From positions 124,001 to 188,000 of the forward strand of contig NZ_KB889651.1 in assembly GCF_000372745.1 (NCBI RefSeq): a DNA stretch of 64,000 nucleotides, in the 5' to 3' direction. Both the position numbers and the translations under genes were made by a program. The DNA comes from Embleya scabrispora DSM 41855 (GTDB lineage: Bacteria > Actinomycetota > Actinomycetes > Streptomycetales > Streptomycetaceae). Shown piece after piece: positions 47,746 to 56,232 of this stretch. The notes beneath the pieces are model-generated. The model did not search any database and was not told where the DNA came from. It was given only the letters and a program-made list of their open reading frames with translations. Each line of letters opens with the position of its first letter. The stretch's first letter is position 1.

Positions 47746-49875
47746 TCAGCCGACCAGGACGCCCTCGCGGTCGCCGTCGCCGCCGGCCTTCGGCTCCTCC
47801 TCGTCCGGGTGCTGCGCGAGCTTGCTCGGCCACCAGATCTTGCGGCCGATGTCCAGGCCCAGCGCGGTGACCAGGACCGAGCGCACGATGAAGGTGTCCA
47901 GCAGCACGCCCAGCGCGACGGTGAAGCCCATCTCGGCGAACGCGACGATCGGCAGCGTGCCGAGCACCGCGAACGTGGCCGCCAGCACCAGGCCGGCCGA
48001 GGTGATCACGCCACCGGTCGCGGACAGGCCGATCAGCACGCCGCGCCTGGTCCCGTGCTTCTTCGACTCCTCGTGCACCCGACTCATCAGGAACACGTTG
48101 TAGTCGATGCCCAGGGCCACCAGGAAGACGAACACGAACAGCGGGAAGCCCACGTCGGTGCCCTTGAAGCCGAGCAGGTGCTCGAAGGTGAACACGCTGA
48201 TGCCCAGCGCCGCGGCGAAGGACAACACCACGGTGGCGATCAGCACCAGCGGTGCGATCACCGCCCGCAGCAGCAGCCCGAGCACGATCAGCACCACGAG
48301 CAGGATGAGCGGGATGATCACCTTGTCGTCGTGCTCGGACGCCTTGGCGACGTCCATCTGGGTCGCGGTGCCGCCGCCGACCTTGGCCGCGCCGTCCGGG
48401 ACCGCGTGCATCGCGGTGCGAACCCGCTTGACGGTGTCCTTGGCCGCCGCCGAGTCGGGCGACGCGCTCATCACGCCCTCGATCTGCACCCGCCCGTTGG
48501 CCGTGCCGGTCCGGCGGACTCCGTCGGGAGCGATCCCGGGGGTCGTCTGGAGCTTTTGCATCAGCGCGGTCGCGGCCGACTCACGGCCGATCACCACGAT
48601 CGGGTCACCGGAGCCCGCCGGGAAGTAGCGCTCGGAGATCTCCTGGCCGGTGATCGACTGCGGCTTGTCGGTGAACGAGTCCTTGTTGGCGATGCCGTCA
48701 CCGTTGAGGTTGGTCAGGCCGATCGTCATCACGCCGAGGATGATCGCGGTCACGATCCACACCAGGCGCGGGCCGCGGGCGATCTGCCGGCCGACCTTGG
48801 CCCAGATGCCGTTCTCGTCGTGGGTGATCGCGTCCGGCTCGTAGGCCGGGCGGACCGGCCAGAACACCCAGCGGCCGACGATCACGAGCAGCGCGGGCAG
48901 CAGCGTGGTCATCGCGATCAGGCCGACCACCACACCGAGCGCGCAGACCGGGCCCAGGCCCTTGGTGGACTGCATCTCCGCGGCCATCAGGCACAACATG
49001 CCGACGCCGACGGTCGCGGCGCTGGCCACGATCGCCGGTCCGGCGCGGAACAGCGCCGCCGCCATCGCCTCGTGCCGGTCCTCGTACCGATGCAGTTCCT
49101 CGCGGTAGCGGGCGATCAGCAGCAGCGCGTAGTCGGTGCCCGCGCCGAAGATCAACACGGTCAGGATGGCCGCGCTCTGGCCGTTGACGACCAGGCCGGC
49201 CTTGGTGAACATGTACACCACGGCCTGCGCGGTGAACAGCGCCGCGACCGCCGAGATCACCGGGAGCAGCCACAACACCGGGCTGCGGTAGGTGAACAGC
49301 AGGATCAGCACGACCACGCCGAGGGTCGCGTACAACAGCGTCCCGTCGATGCCCTCGAACGCGGCGGCCTGGTCCGCGCCGAGCCCGGCCGGGCCGGTGA
49401 CGTACGACTTGAGCCCGTCCGGGTTGTCCTTCAGGCTCTTCTTGATCTCGTCGACCGCGTCACCGAGGTCGTTCCAGCCACCGTCCTTGATGGTGATCGG
49501 AACCAGGACCTGCGCGGCCTTGTTGTTCGGTTCGAACCGCGCGTCCTCGACCTTGTTCGTGACCCCCTTGGCGGTGCCGAACTTGGCCTGGTCGTCGGCG
49601 ATCGCCTTCGTGTCGTCCGGCGTCAGGCCGGAGGCGCGCTCGTAGACCACGACGGCGGGCACCGTCGTGTCCGGGCGGAAGTCCTTCTGTTCGTTGATCA
49701 CCTTCGTGGACTCGGCCTCGGCGGGCAGCCACGACGAGACCTCGTTGTTCTGAGCGTCGGTCAGCTTGGCCGAGAGCGGTGCTGCCGCAACGAGCAACAC
49801 CAACCACAAAGCAAGCACGACCCACTTGGATCGACGCCCGCACGGCAACGCCGCAAGCGCCTTGATCCGGTTCAT
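47746..49875 (-). CDS. MMPL family RND-type transporter
   Basis: A 709-residue membrane transporter. TM1 is SKWVVLALWLVLLVAAAPL. The two RND halves carry FGAGTDYALLLIARYREEL and ALGIDYNVFLMSRVHEESKKHGTRRG, the GxxxDY relay motifs. Periplasmic domains lie between the first and second helices of each half. A lysine/glutamate-rich tail follows. The start was placed at ATG MNRIKAL after GGGGGA, since the frame upstream adds a poor N-terminus. The export substrate (lipid, pigment or drug) is unknown. Its 5' region is 381 bases long and carries an inverted repeat. Confidence 0.93.
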   Translation of the reverse strand: MNRIKALAALPCGRRSKWVVLALWLVLLVAAAPLSAKLTDAQNNEVSSWLPAEAESTKVINEQKDFRPDTTVPAVVVYERASGLTPDDTKAIADDQAKFGTAKGVTNKVEDARFEPNNKAAQVLVPITIKDGGWNDLGDAVDEIKKSLKDNPDGLKSYVTGPAGLGADQAAAFEGIDGTLLYATLGVVVLILLFTYRSPVLWLLPVISAVAALFTAQAVVYMFTKAGLVVNGQSAAILTVLIFGAGTDYALLLIARYREELHRYEDRHEAMAAALFRAGPAIVASAATVGVGMLCLMAAEMQSTKGLGPVCALGVVVGLIAMTTLLPALLVIVGRWVFWPVRPAYEPDAITHDENGIWAKVGRQIARGPRLVWIVTAIILGVMTIGLTNLNGDGIANKDSFTDKPQSITGQEISERYFPAGSGDPIVVIGRESAATALMQKLQTTPGIAPDGVRRTGTANGRVQIEGVMSASPDSAAAKDTVKRVRTAMHAVPDGAAKVGGGTATQMDVAKASEHDDKVIIPLILLVVLIVLGLLLRAVIAPLVLIATVVLSFAAALGISVFTFEHLLGFKGTDVGFPLFVFVFLVALGIDYNVFLMSRVHEESKKHGTRRGVLIGLSATGGVITSAGLVLAATFAVLGTLPIVAFAEMGFTVALGVLLDTFIVRSVLVTALGLDIGRKIWWPSKLAQHPDEEEPKAGGDGDREGVLVG

Positions 49876-50256
49876 GTATCCCCCAGCTGATGGGCTGATT
49901 CCAAGGAAGCAGCGGTCGATCGACAACATGGAGTCAGCTCTACGCCGGCTCCGTGACCGGGCGATCGAGACTGTCCGCGACCCCTCCCGGAGCCAACCGG
50001 TCGGTGTCGAATTTTCTGTGTTGCATACAGGAGTTCAGACTGGCCAGCGCCCCGAAACTCATCGCTTGCCGGCAGTCCGACGGCGGATTGTCCCCGATGG
50101 ACGCTCCCACCGTCCACCGATTAACCCCCAGTTGGGCACAGGGCGGGTTAATACATGGTGAACTCGCCGAATCGGAAGGGCATATCGGCGGTCGGACGAC
50201 GAGGCGAACCGCAGCCACCGCATCGGCCGACCCGTTGGTCGGGTGTCACCCGTCGG
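49876..50256. other. Intergenic region, 381 bases, with inverted repeat
   Basis: Lies between the MMPL start and the TetR stop. No credible ORF was seen. It includes ATTAACCC/GGGTTAAT (50120-50127 and 50145-50152), perfect 8-base arms 17 bases apart, a candidate regulator site or hairpin for the MMPL gene. Confidence 0.55.
50120..50152. repeat. Inverted repeat ATTAACCC/GGGTTAAT
   Basis: A perfect 8-base inverted repeat with a 17-base spacer, AT-rich against its surroundings, about 245 bases upstream of the MMPL start. It may be an operator. Confidence 0.4.
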
Positions 50257-50994
50257 TCAGACGTCCTCGGCCGCGGTTGTCCCTCCCCCGTCGCGCTTCG
50301 GATTCCGGGGCAGCACGGCCAGGCCGTCCAGGAACCGTTCGAGGATGAACTCGAATCGTTCGTCGATGTGCGGACCGGTGAGCTCGCGCGCCGTCGCCAC
50401 CAGGTGCGGATAGGTGTCCGCCGGGAAGGCCGCGATCGTGTCGCCGATCGCGGTCACCGCCTCGCGGACGGGCACCCCGGCGACCACCGCCGCCGAGATC
50501 GGTCGCTGCTCGCCGTACACGAACCCGGTCACCAGCGTACTGAGGCCGTAGGTGATGTACGCCGCGTCCTGCCGGCCGAACCCGGCCCGGTCCAACATCG
50601 CGAGTTGGTGCTCCATCACCGCGGCCATCCCGGGGCCGGACGGGAAACGGCCCATCAGCACCCGTACGGAGTCCCGCCTGCGGTTCAAAAAGCTACGGAA
50701 CGCCCAGGCCAGATCGCGCAGTTCGACCCGCCAGTCGCCGCGGACCGGCGGCAATGCGGGGACACCGATCCCGAGCAGTCCATCGGCGAGCAGGTCGAGC
50801 AGTTCCTCCTTGTCCCGCACGTGCCAGTACAACGACGGTGCCCGCACGCCGAGTTCGGCCGCCACCGAGCGCATCGACAGGGCATCGAGGCCGTCGCGCT
50901 CCAGCACGACCAGTCCCGCCCGGACCAACGCGTCGAGGGTCACCGCCGGCCGCCGTCGCGCGCCGTCCGCCGGCGCCCGGCCCTTGCCCGTCAT
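50257..50994 (-). CDS. TetR/AcrR family repressor (TetR_C type)
   Basis: A 245-residue repressor. The N-terminal HTH is VTLDALVRAGLVVLERDGLDALSMRSVAAELGVRAPSLYWHVRDKEELLDLLADGLL (about 20-75), as in true TetR proteins. The C-terminal domain resembles TetR_C. AAGGAG lies 5 bases before the ATG; a GTG two codons earlier is too near. It is divergent from an EmrB-type pump, and two perfect CTAAC/GTTAG operators lie in front of that pump, so it very likely represses it. Confidence 0.94.
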   Translation of the reverse strand: MTGKGRAPADGARRRPAVTLDALVRAGLVVLERDGLDALSMRSVAAELGVRAPSLYWHVRDKEELLDLLADGLLGIGVPALPPVRGDWRVELRDLAWAFRSFLNRRRDSVRVLMGRFPSGPGMAAVMEHQLAMLDRAGFGRQDAAYITYGLSTLVTGFVYGEQRPISAAVVAGVPVREAVTAIGDTIAAFPADTYPHLVATARELTGPHIDERFEFILERFLDGLAVLPRNPKRDGGGTTAAEDV

Positions 50995-51128
50995 GCCCAC
51001 TCCTTGTCGTCGACCCCGGCGGGTGTTGCCGCGGACCTCGTCGGGTCGATCCTCCTACGGATTCAGGTCATTCCTCTTCCGCATTCGGAGCGTTTCCGCC
51101 CCGGGACCCGAATCCGGATCCGCGCCCC

Positions 51129-51170
51129 GGTCCGGGCCGGGGTCCGGGCCGGGGTCCGGGCCGGGGTCCG
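51129..51170. repeat. 12-base tandem repeat, about 3.5 copies
   Basis: GGTCCGGGCCGG is repeated three times perfectly and followed by a partial degenerate copy. It lies in the TetR 5' region between the two divergent genes. It could form hairpins and may affect expression of the TetR gene. Confidence 0.7.
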
Positions 51171-51214
51171 GATCCGGATCAATCCTCTTGCGTCGATGCC
51201 CGGCGGAGTGCAAT

Positions 51215-51247
51215 CTAACACCGTTAGACAACAACTAACACTGTTAG
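51215..51247. promoter_or_regulatory. Two TetR operators
   Basis: CTAAC-ACC-GTTAG and CTAAC-ACT-GTTAG are two palindromes 20 bases apart start to start, just before the EmrB-type pump gene. The second runs into its AGGGAG Shine-Dalgarno. Repeated CTAACA/TGTTAG operators are classical for TetR-type repressors. Confidence 0.8.
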
Positions 51248-51256
51248 GGAGCGACA

Positions 51257-52885
51257 ATGGCGCACGATCCGCCCGGTCCGATACCGGGAGCGCGACCCCC
51301 CTCGACCACGCCGGGCGGCACCGCCCCGGCCGCACCGGCGCGGGACGGCACGCCGCGCAAGGGTCTGATCCTGGCCACGCTGTGCGTCGCGCTGTTCGTG
51401 GCCATGCTCGACAACGTGGTGGTGTCCAACGCGCTGCCCAGCATCGACCGCGATCTCGACGCGGGGGTCAGCGGACTGCAATGGGTGATGGAGGGCTACA
51501 GCCTGGTCTTCGCCGCGCTGCTGCTGACCGGCGGCACCCTGGGCGACCGATACGGCCGGCGCCGCGTGTTCCTGATCGGCCTCGGCGTGTTCACGGCCGG
51601 ATCCATCGCCTGCGCGCTGGCCGGTTCGCTCACGGCGCTGATCGCCGGACGCGCGATCCAGGGTGTGGGCGGCGCACTGTTGTTGCCCGGCAGCATGTCG
51701 ATCATTCGACACGTGTTCACCGACGACCGGGAGCGGGCCCGCGCCATCGGCATCTGGTCGGGGGTCTCCGGCGCCGGGCTCGCGCTCGGCCCGGCGATCG
51801 GCGGCCCACTGGTGGACACGTTCGGCTGGGCGAGCGTGTTCTGGATCAACGTGCCGGTCGGTATCGCCGGGATCGTGATCGGCGCCTGGGTCCTCCCCGA
51901 ATTCGCGGAACGCCGCAGTCGCTTCGACGTGCCGGGACTGCTCCTGGGCGTACCGGCGGTCGGTGCGCTGGTATTCGCGCTGATCGAGGGCCCGGCCCAG
52001 GGCTGGACCTCGGCCCTCGTACTCAGCGCCGCCGCCCTGGCCGTGGTCGCGCTGATCGCCTTCGTCTGTGTCGAACTGCGGGTCGAGCAACCGATGCTCG
52101 ACCTCGGCTTCCTGCGCGACCGAGTGATCGGCGCCGCCATGTGGGGCGGCTTCGCGGTGAGCTTCGGGATGTTCGGCGCCTTGTTCTTCCTCGGCCTGTA
52201 CATGCAGGACGTGCTCGGGTACACGCCGACCGAGGCGGGCTTCGCGTCGTTGCCGTCGACGCTGGCGATCATGATCGCGGCGCCGATCTCCGGGCAGTTG
52301 GCGGGCCGGATCGGGCCGCGCGTGCCGCTCGTGGCCGGGTTGACCCTGTGCGGGGTCGCCCTGGGCGGGCTCTCCTTCTACGGGGCGGACGTGTCCTACG
52401 TGGAATTCTTCTGGGTGTTGCCGTTCCTCGGCGCGGGCATGGGGTTGTGCTTCACGCCGATCTCGGTCGCGGTGATGTCGCGGGTCGAACCGGCCCGGGC
52501 CGGCATGGCGTCGGCGGTCACCAACACCGCCCGCGAACTGGGTGGCGTGGTCGGCATCGCCGCACTCGGCGCGGTGCTCACCGGGCGGCTGTCGAGCCGG
52601 TTGACCGAACTGTTGGCCGACGCGCGGGTACCCGCGGACGACACGCGCCGGATCGTCGATGCCGCCACGTCGGGGGGTGGCGGCGGGATCGGGCACCTGG
52701 GCGGTGCGCCGACGGTGGTCCGTGAGGCCGCGACGACGGCGTTCATGGACGGCCTGCACCTGGCGCTGTGGACCGGCTCGGCGATGTTGCTCGGGTCGGC
52801 GGTGTTGGTGGCGTGTCTGATGCGGGATCGGCCCCGGGCGGCGGTGGGCGGCGAAGCGGGCGCGTTGGCGAAGGTCGCGGCCTGA
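51257..52885 (+). CDS. MFS drug efflux transporter, DHA2 (EmrB/QacA) type
   Basis: A 542-residue 14-helix exporter. ATLCVALFVAMLDNVVVSNALPSIDRDLDAG (helix 1), WVMEGYSLVFAALLLTGGTLGDRYGRR (motif A), and GRAIQGVGGALLLPGSMSIIRHVF are family blocks. A C-terminal stretch after the last helices is glycine- and alanine-rich. AGGGAG lies 5 bases before the ATG. Regulation by the divergent TetR repressor through two operators is highly likely. The substrate is not known. Confidence 0.95.
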   Translation: MAHDPPGPIPGARPPSTTPGGTAPAAPARDGTPRKGLILATLCVALFVAMLDNVVVSNALPSIDRDLDAGVSGLQWVMEGYSLVFAALLLTGGTLGDRYGRRRVFLIGLGVFTAGSIACALAGSLTALIAGRAIQGVGGALLLPGSMSIIRHVFTDDRERARAIGIWSGVSGAGLALGPAIGGPLVDTFGWASVFWINVPVGIAGIVIGAWVLPEFAERRSRFDVPGLLLGVPAVGALVFALIEGPAQGWTSALVLSAAALAVVALIAFVCVELRVEQPMLDLGFLRDRVIGAAMWGGFAVSFGMFGALFFLGLYMQDVLGYTPTEAGFASLPSTLAIMIAAPISGQLAGRIGPRVPLVAGLTLCGVALGGLSFYGADVSYVEFFWVLPFLGAGMGLCFTPISVAVMSRVEPARAGMASAVTNTARELGGVVGIAALGAVLTGRLSSRLTELLADARVPADDTRRIVDAATSGGGGGIGHLGGAPTVVREAATTAFMDGLHLALWTGSAMLLGSAVLVACLMRDRPRAAVGGEAGALAKVAA

Positions 52886-52887
52886 GC

Positions 52888-52919
52888 GGGCGGGTGCGGT
52901 GGTTGGGCGGGTGCGGTGG
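52888..52919. repeat. G-rich direct repeat after the EmrB-type pump
   Basis: GGGCGGGTGCGGTGG occurs twice with a 2-base gap, at the start of a 217-base, strongly G-rich non-coding stretch reaching to the trmO stop. It may form G-quadruplex structures. No ORF was seen. Confidence 0.5.
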
Positions 52920-53102
52920 CCGGGCCGGGCAAGGTGGCCCGGGGGCACGGGGGCGCGGTCGCCCGGGGGCGCGGTGGCCGGGCGGCCGGGCCGGCCGCGC
53001 GGGCGGACCACCGCGCGGCTCGGCGGTCGCGGGGCGGATGCCGGGAGCGGGCCTGCTCGGGGCTCCCGTCCCGGCTGTGCGACCGCCGGTGGCGGGTGTG
53101 TG

Positions 53103-53519
53103 TCAGCGTTCGGACCCCGGGCCGAGGACGGGTTTGACGTCCAGGATCGGGGTGCCGTCGATCGCTTCGAGATTGCGTACGTGCAGCCTGAGGCCGTCGA
53201 CCGCGGTGAGCACGACCCGGTGCAGTCCGATCGGGTTCGGCCGGTCCGGCGAGCGGGTGCTGAACACGCCGGTGGCCGGCCGCTCCCGGTCACCGCGCGG
53301 ATGCACGCTCAGCACGTCGCGGCCGGCCCGGTCCAGCCAGGTCAGCAGGACCACCTCGTCGCCCGCGCGCAGGTCGCCGAGTCCCGCGCGCACCTCCTCC
53401 TCGAACACGAGCCACGCGTCGGGCGCCCCCTCGTCGGCCTGCCGGGGTGCCGAACTCCGGTCCACGAGCGTCGATTCGACCCTGCCGATGGGTCGCACCG
53501 TGTACACGTCCCGGGCCAT
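53103..53519 (-). CDS. trmO: tRNA (N6-threonylcarbamoyladenosine37-N6)-methyltransferase TrmO (UPF0066)
   Basis: A 138-residue SAM-dependent enzyme of the UPF0066/TrmO family that methylates N6 of t6A37 in tRNA. The hallmark blocks are VRPIGRVES at the N-terminus, VLLTWLDRAGRDVLSVHPRGD, FSTRSPDRPNPIGLH, and DGTPILDVKP. The start was set at MARDVYT because GGAGG lies 8 bases upstream; a GTG three codons earlier is too near. It lies downstream of trpS on the same strand, 54 bases after its stop. Confidence 0.92.
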   Translation of the reverse strand: MARDVYTVRPIGRVESTLVDRSSAPRQADEGAPDAWLVFEEEVRAGLGDLRAGDEVVLLTWLDRAGRDVLSVHPRGDRERPATGVFSTRSPDRPNPIGLHRVVLTAVDGLRLHVRNLEAIDGTPILDVKPVLGPGSER

Positions 53520-53573
53520 CGGGACCACCTCCTCGTTGCGAGCCGCCGGGCCGTGCCGCCGGCGGATCGTCGC

Positions 53574-54719
53574 TCAGTAGAGGCTCATCATCGCGCTTCG
53601 CACCTCGCGCAACGTCGCGTCGGCCACCGCGTTCGCCCGCTCGTTGCCCGCGTGCAGGATGCGCCGGACCTGGCCGAGGTCGCGCGCGTACTCGGCTCGA
53701 CGCGCCCGGATCGGGGCCAGGAACTCGTTGACCGCCTCGGTGACGGTGCGCTTGAGCGCGGCGGCGCCCGCCGTACCGATCTCCTCCGCGACCCGGTGCG
53801 GGTCCCGGTCCTGACACAGCGCGGCCAGCAGGACCAGGCCCGAGACCTCCGGACGGGTCGTCGGGTCGTAGGTGATGTGCCGGTCGGCGTCGGTCTTGGC
53901 GCCCCGGATCAGCTTGGCCGTCTCGTCCGCCGTTGCCGCGAGGGCGATCGAGTTGCCTCGGCTCTTGCTCATCTTGGTGCCGTCGGTGCCGAGCAGCAGC
54001 GGCGCGGCCGACAGCAGCGCCTCGGGTTCGGGGAAGACGGGTCGTCCGCCCGCCGGGTAGCGGTCGTTGAATCGGCGGGCGATGGTGCGGGTGAGCTCCA
54101 GATGCGGCAACTGGTCCTGGCCGACCGGGACCAGATTGCCCTTGCAGAACAGGATGTCGGCCGCCTGGTGCGCGGGATAGGTGAACATCAACCCGCTGAC
54201 GGCGGCCTGTCGCGAGTGCGCGATCTCGTCCTTGACGGTCGGATTGCGGCTCAACTCGGCGACCGAGACCAGGCTGAGAAACGGCAGCAACAACTGGTTG
54301 AGCGCCGGGATCGCGCTGTGCGTGAAGATTGTGGTCCGGTCCGGGTCGATCCCGACGGCCAGGTAGTCGAGCAGCAGGCCCTCGACGTACTCGACCAGGT
54401 GGTCCGCGACATCGCGATCGGTGAGCACCTGGTAGTCGGCGATGATCAGGTATTGCTCGACGCCGAGGTTCTGCAGGCGCACCCGGTTGTGCAGGGTGCC
54501 GAAGTAGTGGCCCAGGTGCAGGCGTCCTGTCGGGCGGTCTCCGGTGAGTACGCGAAAAGCCCCGGGTTCACGTCGAATCCGCTCTTCGAGCACCACACTT
54601 CGGGCCTGCGCGGCGCTCGTCCCGATCACATCCGTGACATCCATCGAGTCCGCCGAGGCGGCCGGTGTCGCGGGGATTGTGACAGTCGCGTCGGCCGCGC
54701 TGTTCGGTGTGCCGTTCAT
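53574..54719 (-). CDS. trpS: Tryptophanyl-tRNA synthetase, auxiliary (indolmycin-resistant type)
   Basis: A 381-residue class I tRNA synthetase that charges tRNA-Trp. A low-complexity N-terminal extension (about 1-50) precedes the Rossmann core with HLGHYFGTL (68-76, HIGH motif) and GTKMSKSRGN (KMSKS, 249-253). Residues aligning with the indolmycin-sensitivity positions differ from the sensitive type: Arg62 replaces Gln9, and Gln97 replaces His43 (Bacillus numbering, aligned by eye). With the trp leader, this fits the auxiliary Streptomyces enzyme TrpRS1. AGGAGAAG lies 7 bases before the ATG. Confidence 0.95.
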   Translation of the reverse strand: MNGTPNSAADATVTIPATPAASADSMDVTDVIGTSAAQARSVVLEERIRREPGAFRVLTGDRPTGRLHLGHYFGTLHNRVRLQNLGVEQYLIIADYQVLTDRDVADHLVEYVEGLLLDYLAVGIDPDRTTIFTHSAIPALNQLLLPFLSLVSVAELSRNPTVKDEIAHSRQAAVSGLMFTYPAHQAADILFCKGNLVPVGQDQLPHLELTRTIARRFNDRYPAGGRPVFPEPEALLSAAPLLLGTDGTKMSKSRGNSIALAATADETAKLIRGAKTDADRHITYDPTTRPEVSGLVLLAALCQDRDPHRVAEEIGTAGAAALKRTVTEAVNEFLAPIRARRAEYARDLGQVRRILHAGNERANAVADATLREVRSAMMSLY

Positions 54720-54782
54720 GATCTCTTCTCCTGGTCGACAGGTCGGTCGCCGTCCCGACGGCACCGCCCCGAACCAGGGCAC

Positions 54783-54810
54783 AAAAAAGGGCCGTCCGTC
54801 CGAACGACCC
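54783..54810 (-). terminator. Attenuator terminator in trpS leader
   Basis: On the minus strand a 7-bp stem GGGTCGT/ACGGCCC (one T:G pair) with an 8-base loop is followed by six T residues. It lies 34 bases after the tandem Trp codons of the leader peptide and 64 bases before the trpS start. An alternative pairing of GGTCG at 54805-54809 with CGACC at 54824-54828 would prevent it. Confidence 0.85.
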
Positions 54811-54831
54811 ATGCAAAAACGATGGTCGCCC

Positions 54832-54873
54832 CTAAGTGGAGCGCCACCAACTCGAACCCCCTGCACACAACAT
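54832..54873 (-). CDS. Trp leader peptide of trpS (ribosome-mediated attenuator)
   Basis: A 13-codon ORF encoding MLCAGGSSWWRST, with two adjacent Trp codons at positions 9-10 and a TAG stop. It is too short for standard ORF calling. A G-rich stretch lies directly upstream as a weak Shine-Dalgarno. When charged tRNA-Trp is scarce, the ribosome would stall at the TGGTGG codons, which favours the antiterminator and lets trpS be read. This matches the known attenuation of auxiliary trpS in Streptomyces coelicolor. Confidence 0.88.
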   Translation of the reverse strand: MLCAGGSSWWRST

Positions 54874-55359
54874 CCCCCCACCATACCGCCCCTCTCCCGA
54901 CGACAGACCCGCCCGACCCGGTCGCGATGGGCGCGTGGTCGGGCGGGCTTCACTGCATCGTCGGGTCGACGGGCTTCGGAGTGGCGGCGGGCCCGAGGTG
55001 TTCGTGCTTGCCCGGGGCACGGTGGCGGCCGTCGACGTCGGATCCTGCCGGCCCGGAACGGGTTCGGCGGCACGACGGGCGAACTGATGGCCGCCGCGCA
55101 GCGCCCCGCGCCGGCCGTTGAGCGCTTGCGCACAATTACCGTGTTTCCCGACACGATCCCCCGAAATCCTGTTCACTTTGCGCCCCCGGCCACCCCCGAC
55201 AGGCCCCTCATCTGCGGGGCTTCCGCCGAAAACGCCCCATCGGCCTTCCCTGGGGCGCTACCGTCGCCTATAAGGACCCGATGCCCACAGGCTCGATCCG
55301 TCCACGCTGCCGACCCCGGGTGGCGGGTCCGGAACACCCGCCAGGAAAGGCCCACCGCC
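54874..55359. other. Divergent promoter region of trpS leader and kinase-like gene, 486 bases
   Basis: No credible further ORF was found. TATAAG at 55269-55274 with TTCCCT 17 bases upstream is a possible promoter of the kinase-like gene, about 85 bases before its start. The trpS leader promoter should lie in the left half, but no clear hexamers are visible. Confidence 0.5.
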
Positions 55360-56205
55360 GTGCCGCACCCACTGCTCGACGCCATCGACACCACGCAGGA
55401 TCCGGCCGATTTCCTGCGCTCGATCGGAACCGTGCACACGACCTTCGGCGACCAGGATTCGGGTGCGGTCTCCTACGGTGTGCACGCCGAGGGCAACTGG
55501 TTCGTCAAGACCGGCCCCAACGCGGCGTCCGCGCTGTGCCTGCGCCGCGCGATCGAGTTGCACGCGCACGTCCGGCACCCGGCGATCGTGCCGGTGCTGC
55601 ACTCGTTCACCGCCAACGGCATCCCCGTGACGGTGGGGCCGTGGCACGCGGGCGAGGTGCTGTATCACTCGACGGTCAAGCGCGCGGGCAAGCAATTGCG
55701 CACCGGCGCGGCCTCGCCGCTCGCCCGCTTTCGCGCGCTGCCGCTGGATGACGTGCACGCGGCACTGGACGCGATCCTCGACGCGCACCGCCTGATCGAC
55801 GCGGCCGGCTACGTCGGGGTGGACTGGTACGACGGCTGCGTCCTCTACGACTTCGCCGCCCGCCGGGTGCACCTGATCGACCTGGACGAATACCGCAGCG
55901 CGCCGTTCGTGCTGGACACCGCCCGGCTGTCGGGGTCCACCCGCTACATGCCGCCCGAGCACAGCCGCCGCGGCGCGCTGGTCACCCGGGCGGGCACCGT
56001 GTTCCTGCTCGGCCGCACCCTGCGCCTGCTGCTGGACGCGGGCGACGAGGAGCGGGCCTGGCGCGGCACGCTGGCCCAACTCGCCGTGGTCGAGCGGGCG
56101 ACCCGGCGCGACCCGGCCGAGCGCTATGCGAACGTCACCGAACTCTTCGACGCGTGGTGCGCGGTCGCGCCCGCGGGCCTGCTCTCCGGCAGCCGTCGGG
56201 TCTGA
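55360..56205 (+). CDS. Serine/threonine protein kinase-like protein
   Basis: A 281-residue small kinase-fold protein. The N-lobe has FGDQDSGAVSYGVHAEGNWFVKTGPN (VK as candidate ATP lysine) and LCLRRAIELHAHVRHPAIVPVLHSF. The catalytic loop is GYVGVDWYDGCVLYD rather than HRD, and IDLDEYRS stands at the DFG position (D-x-D-E). These replacements are shared by an actinomycete kinase-like subfamily, so activity is plausible but not sure. The GTG was chosen because AGGAAAGG lies 9 bases upstream. It is convergent with the ROK remnant. Confidence 0.8.
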   Translation: MPHPLLDAIDTTQDPADFLRSIGTVHTTFGDQDSGAVSYGVHAEGNWFVKTGPNAASALCLRRAIELHAHVRHPAIVPVLHSFTANGIPVTVGPWHAGEVLYHSTVKRAGKQLRTGAASPLARFRALPLDDVHAALDAILDAHRLIDAAGYVGVDWYDGCVLYDFAARRVHLIDLDEYRSAPFVLDTARLSGSTRYMPPEHSRRGALVTRAGTVFLLGRTLRLLLDAGDEERAWRGTLAQLAVVERATRRDPAERYANVTELFDAWCAVAPAGLLSGSRRV

Positions 56206-56232
56206 CCCGCACAGCACACCGGGCGGCCGTAC

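Noticed and set aside
52886-53102. A gene in the G-rich region after the EmrB-type pump
   Set aside because: Frames there give only Gly/Arg/Ala-rich sequence without a start or Shine-Dalgarno; the region looks like non-coding low complexity.
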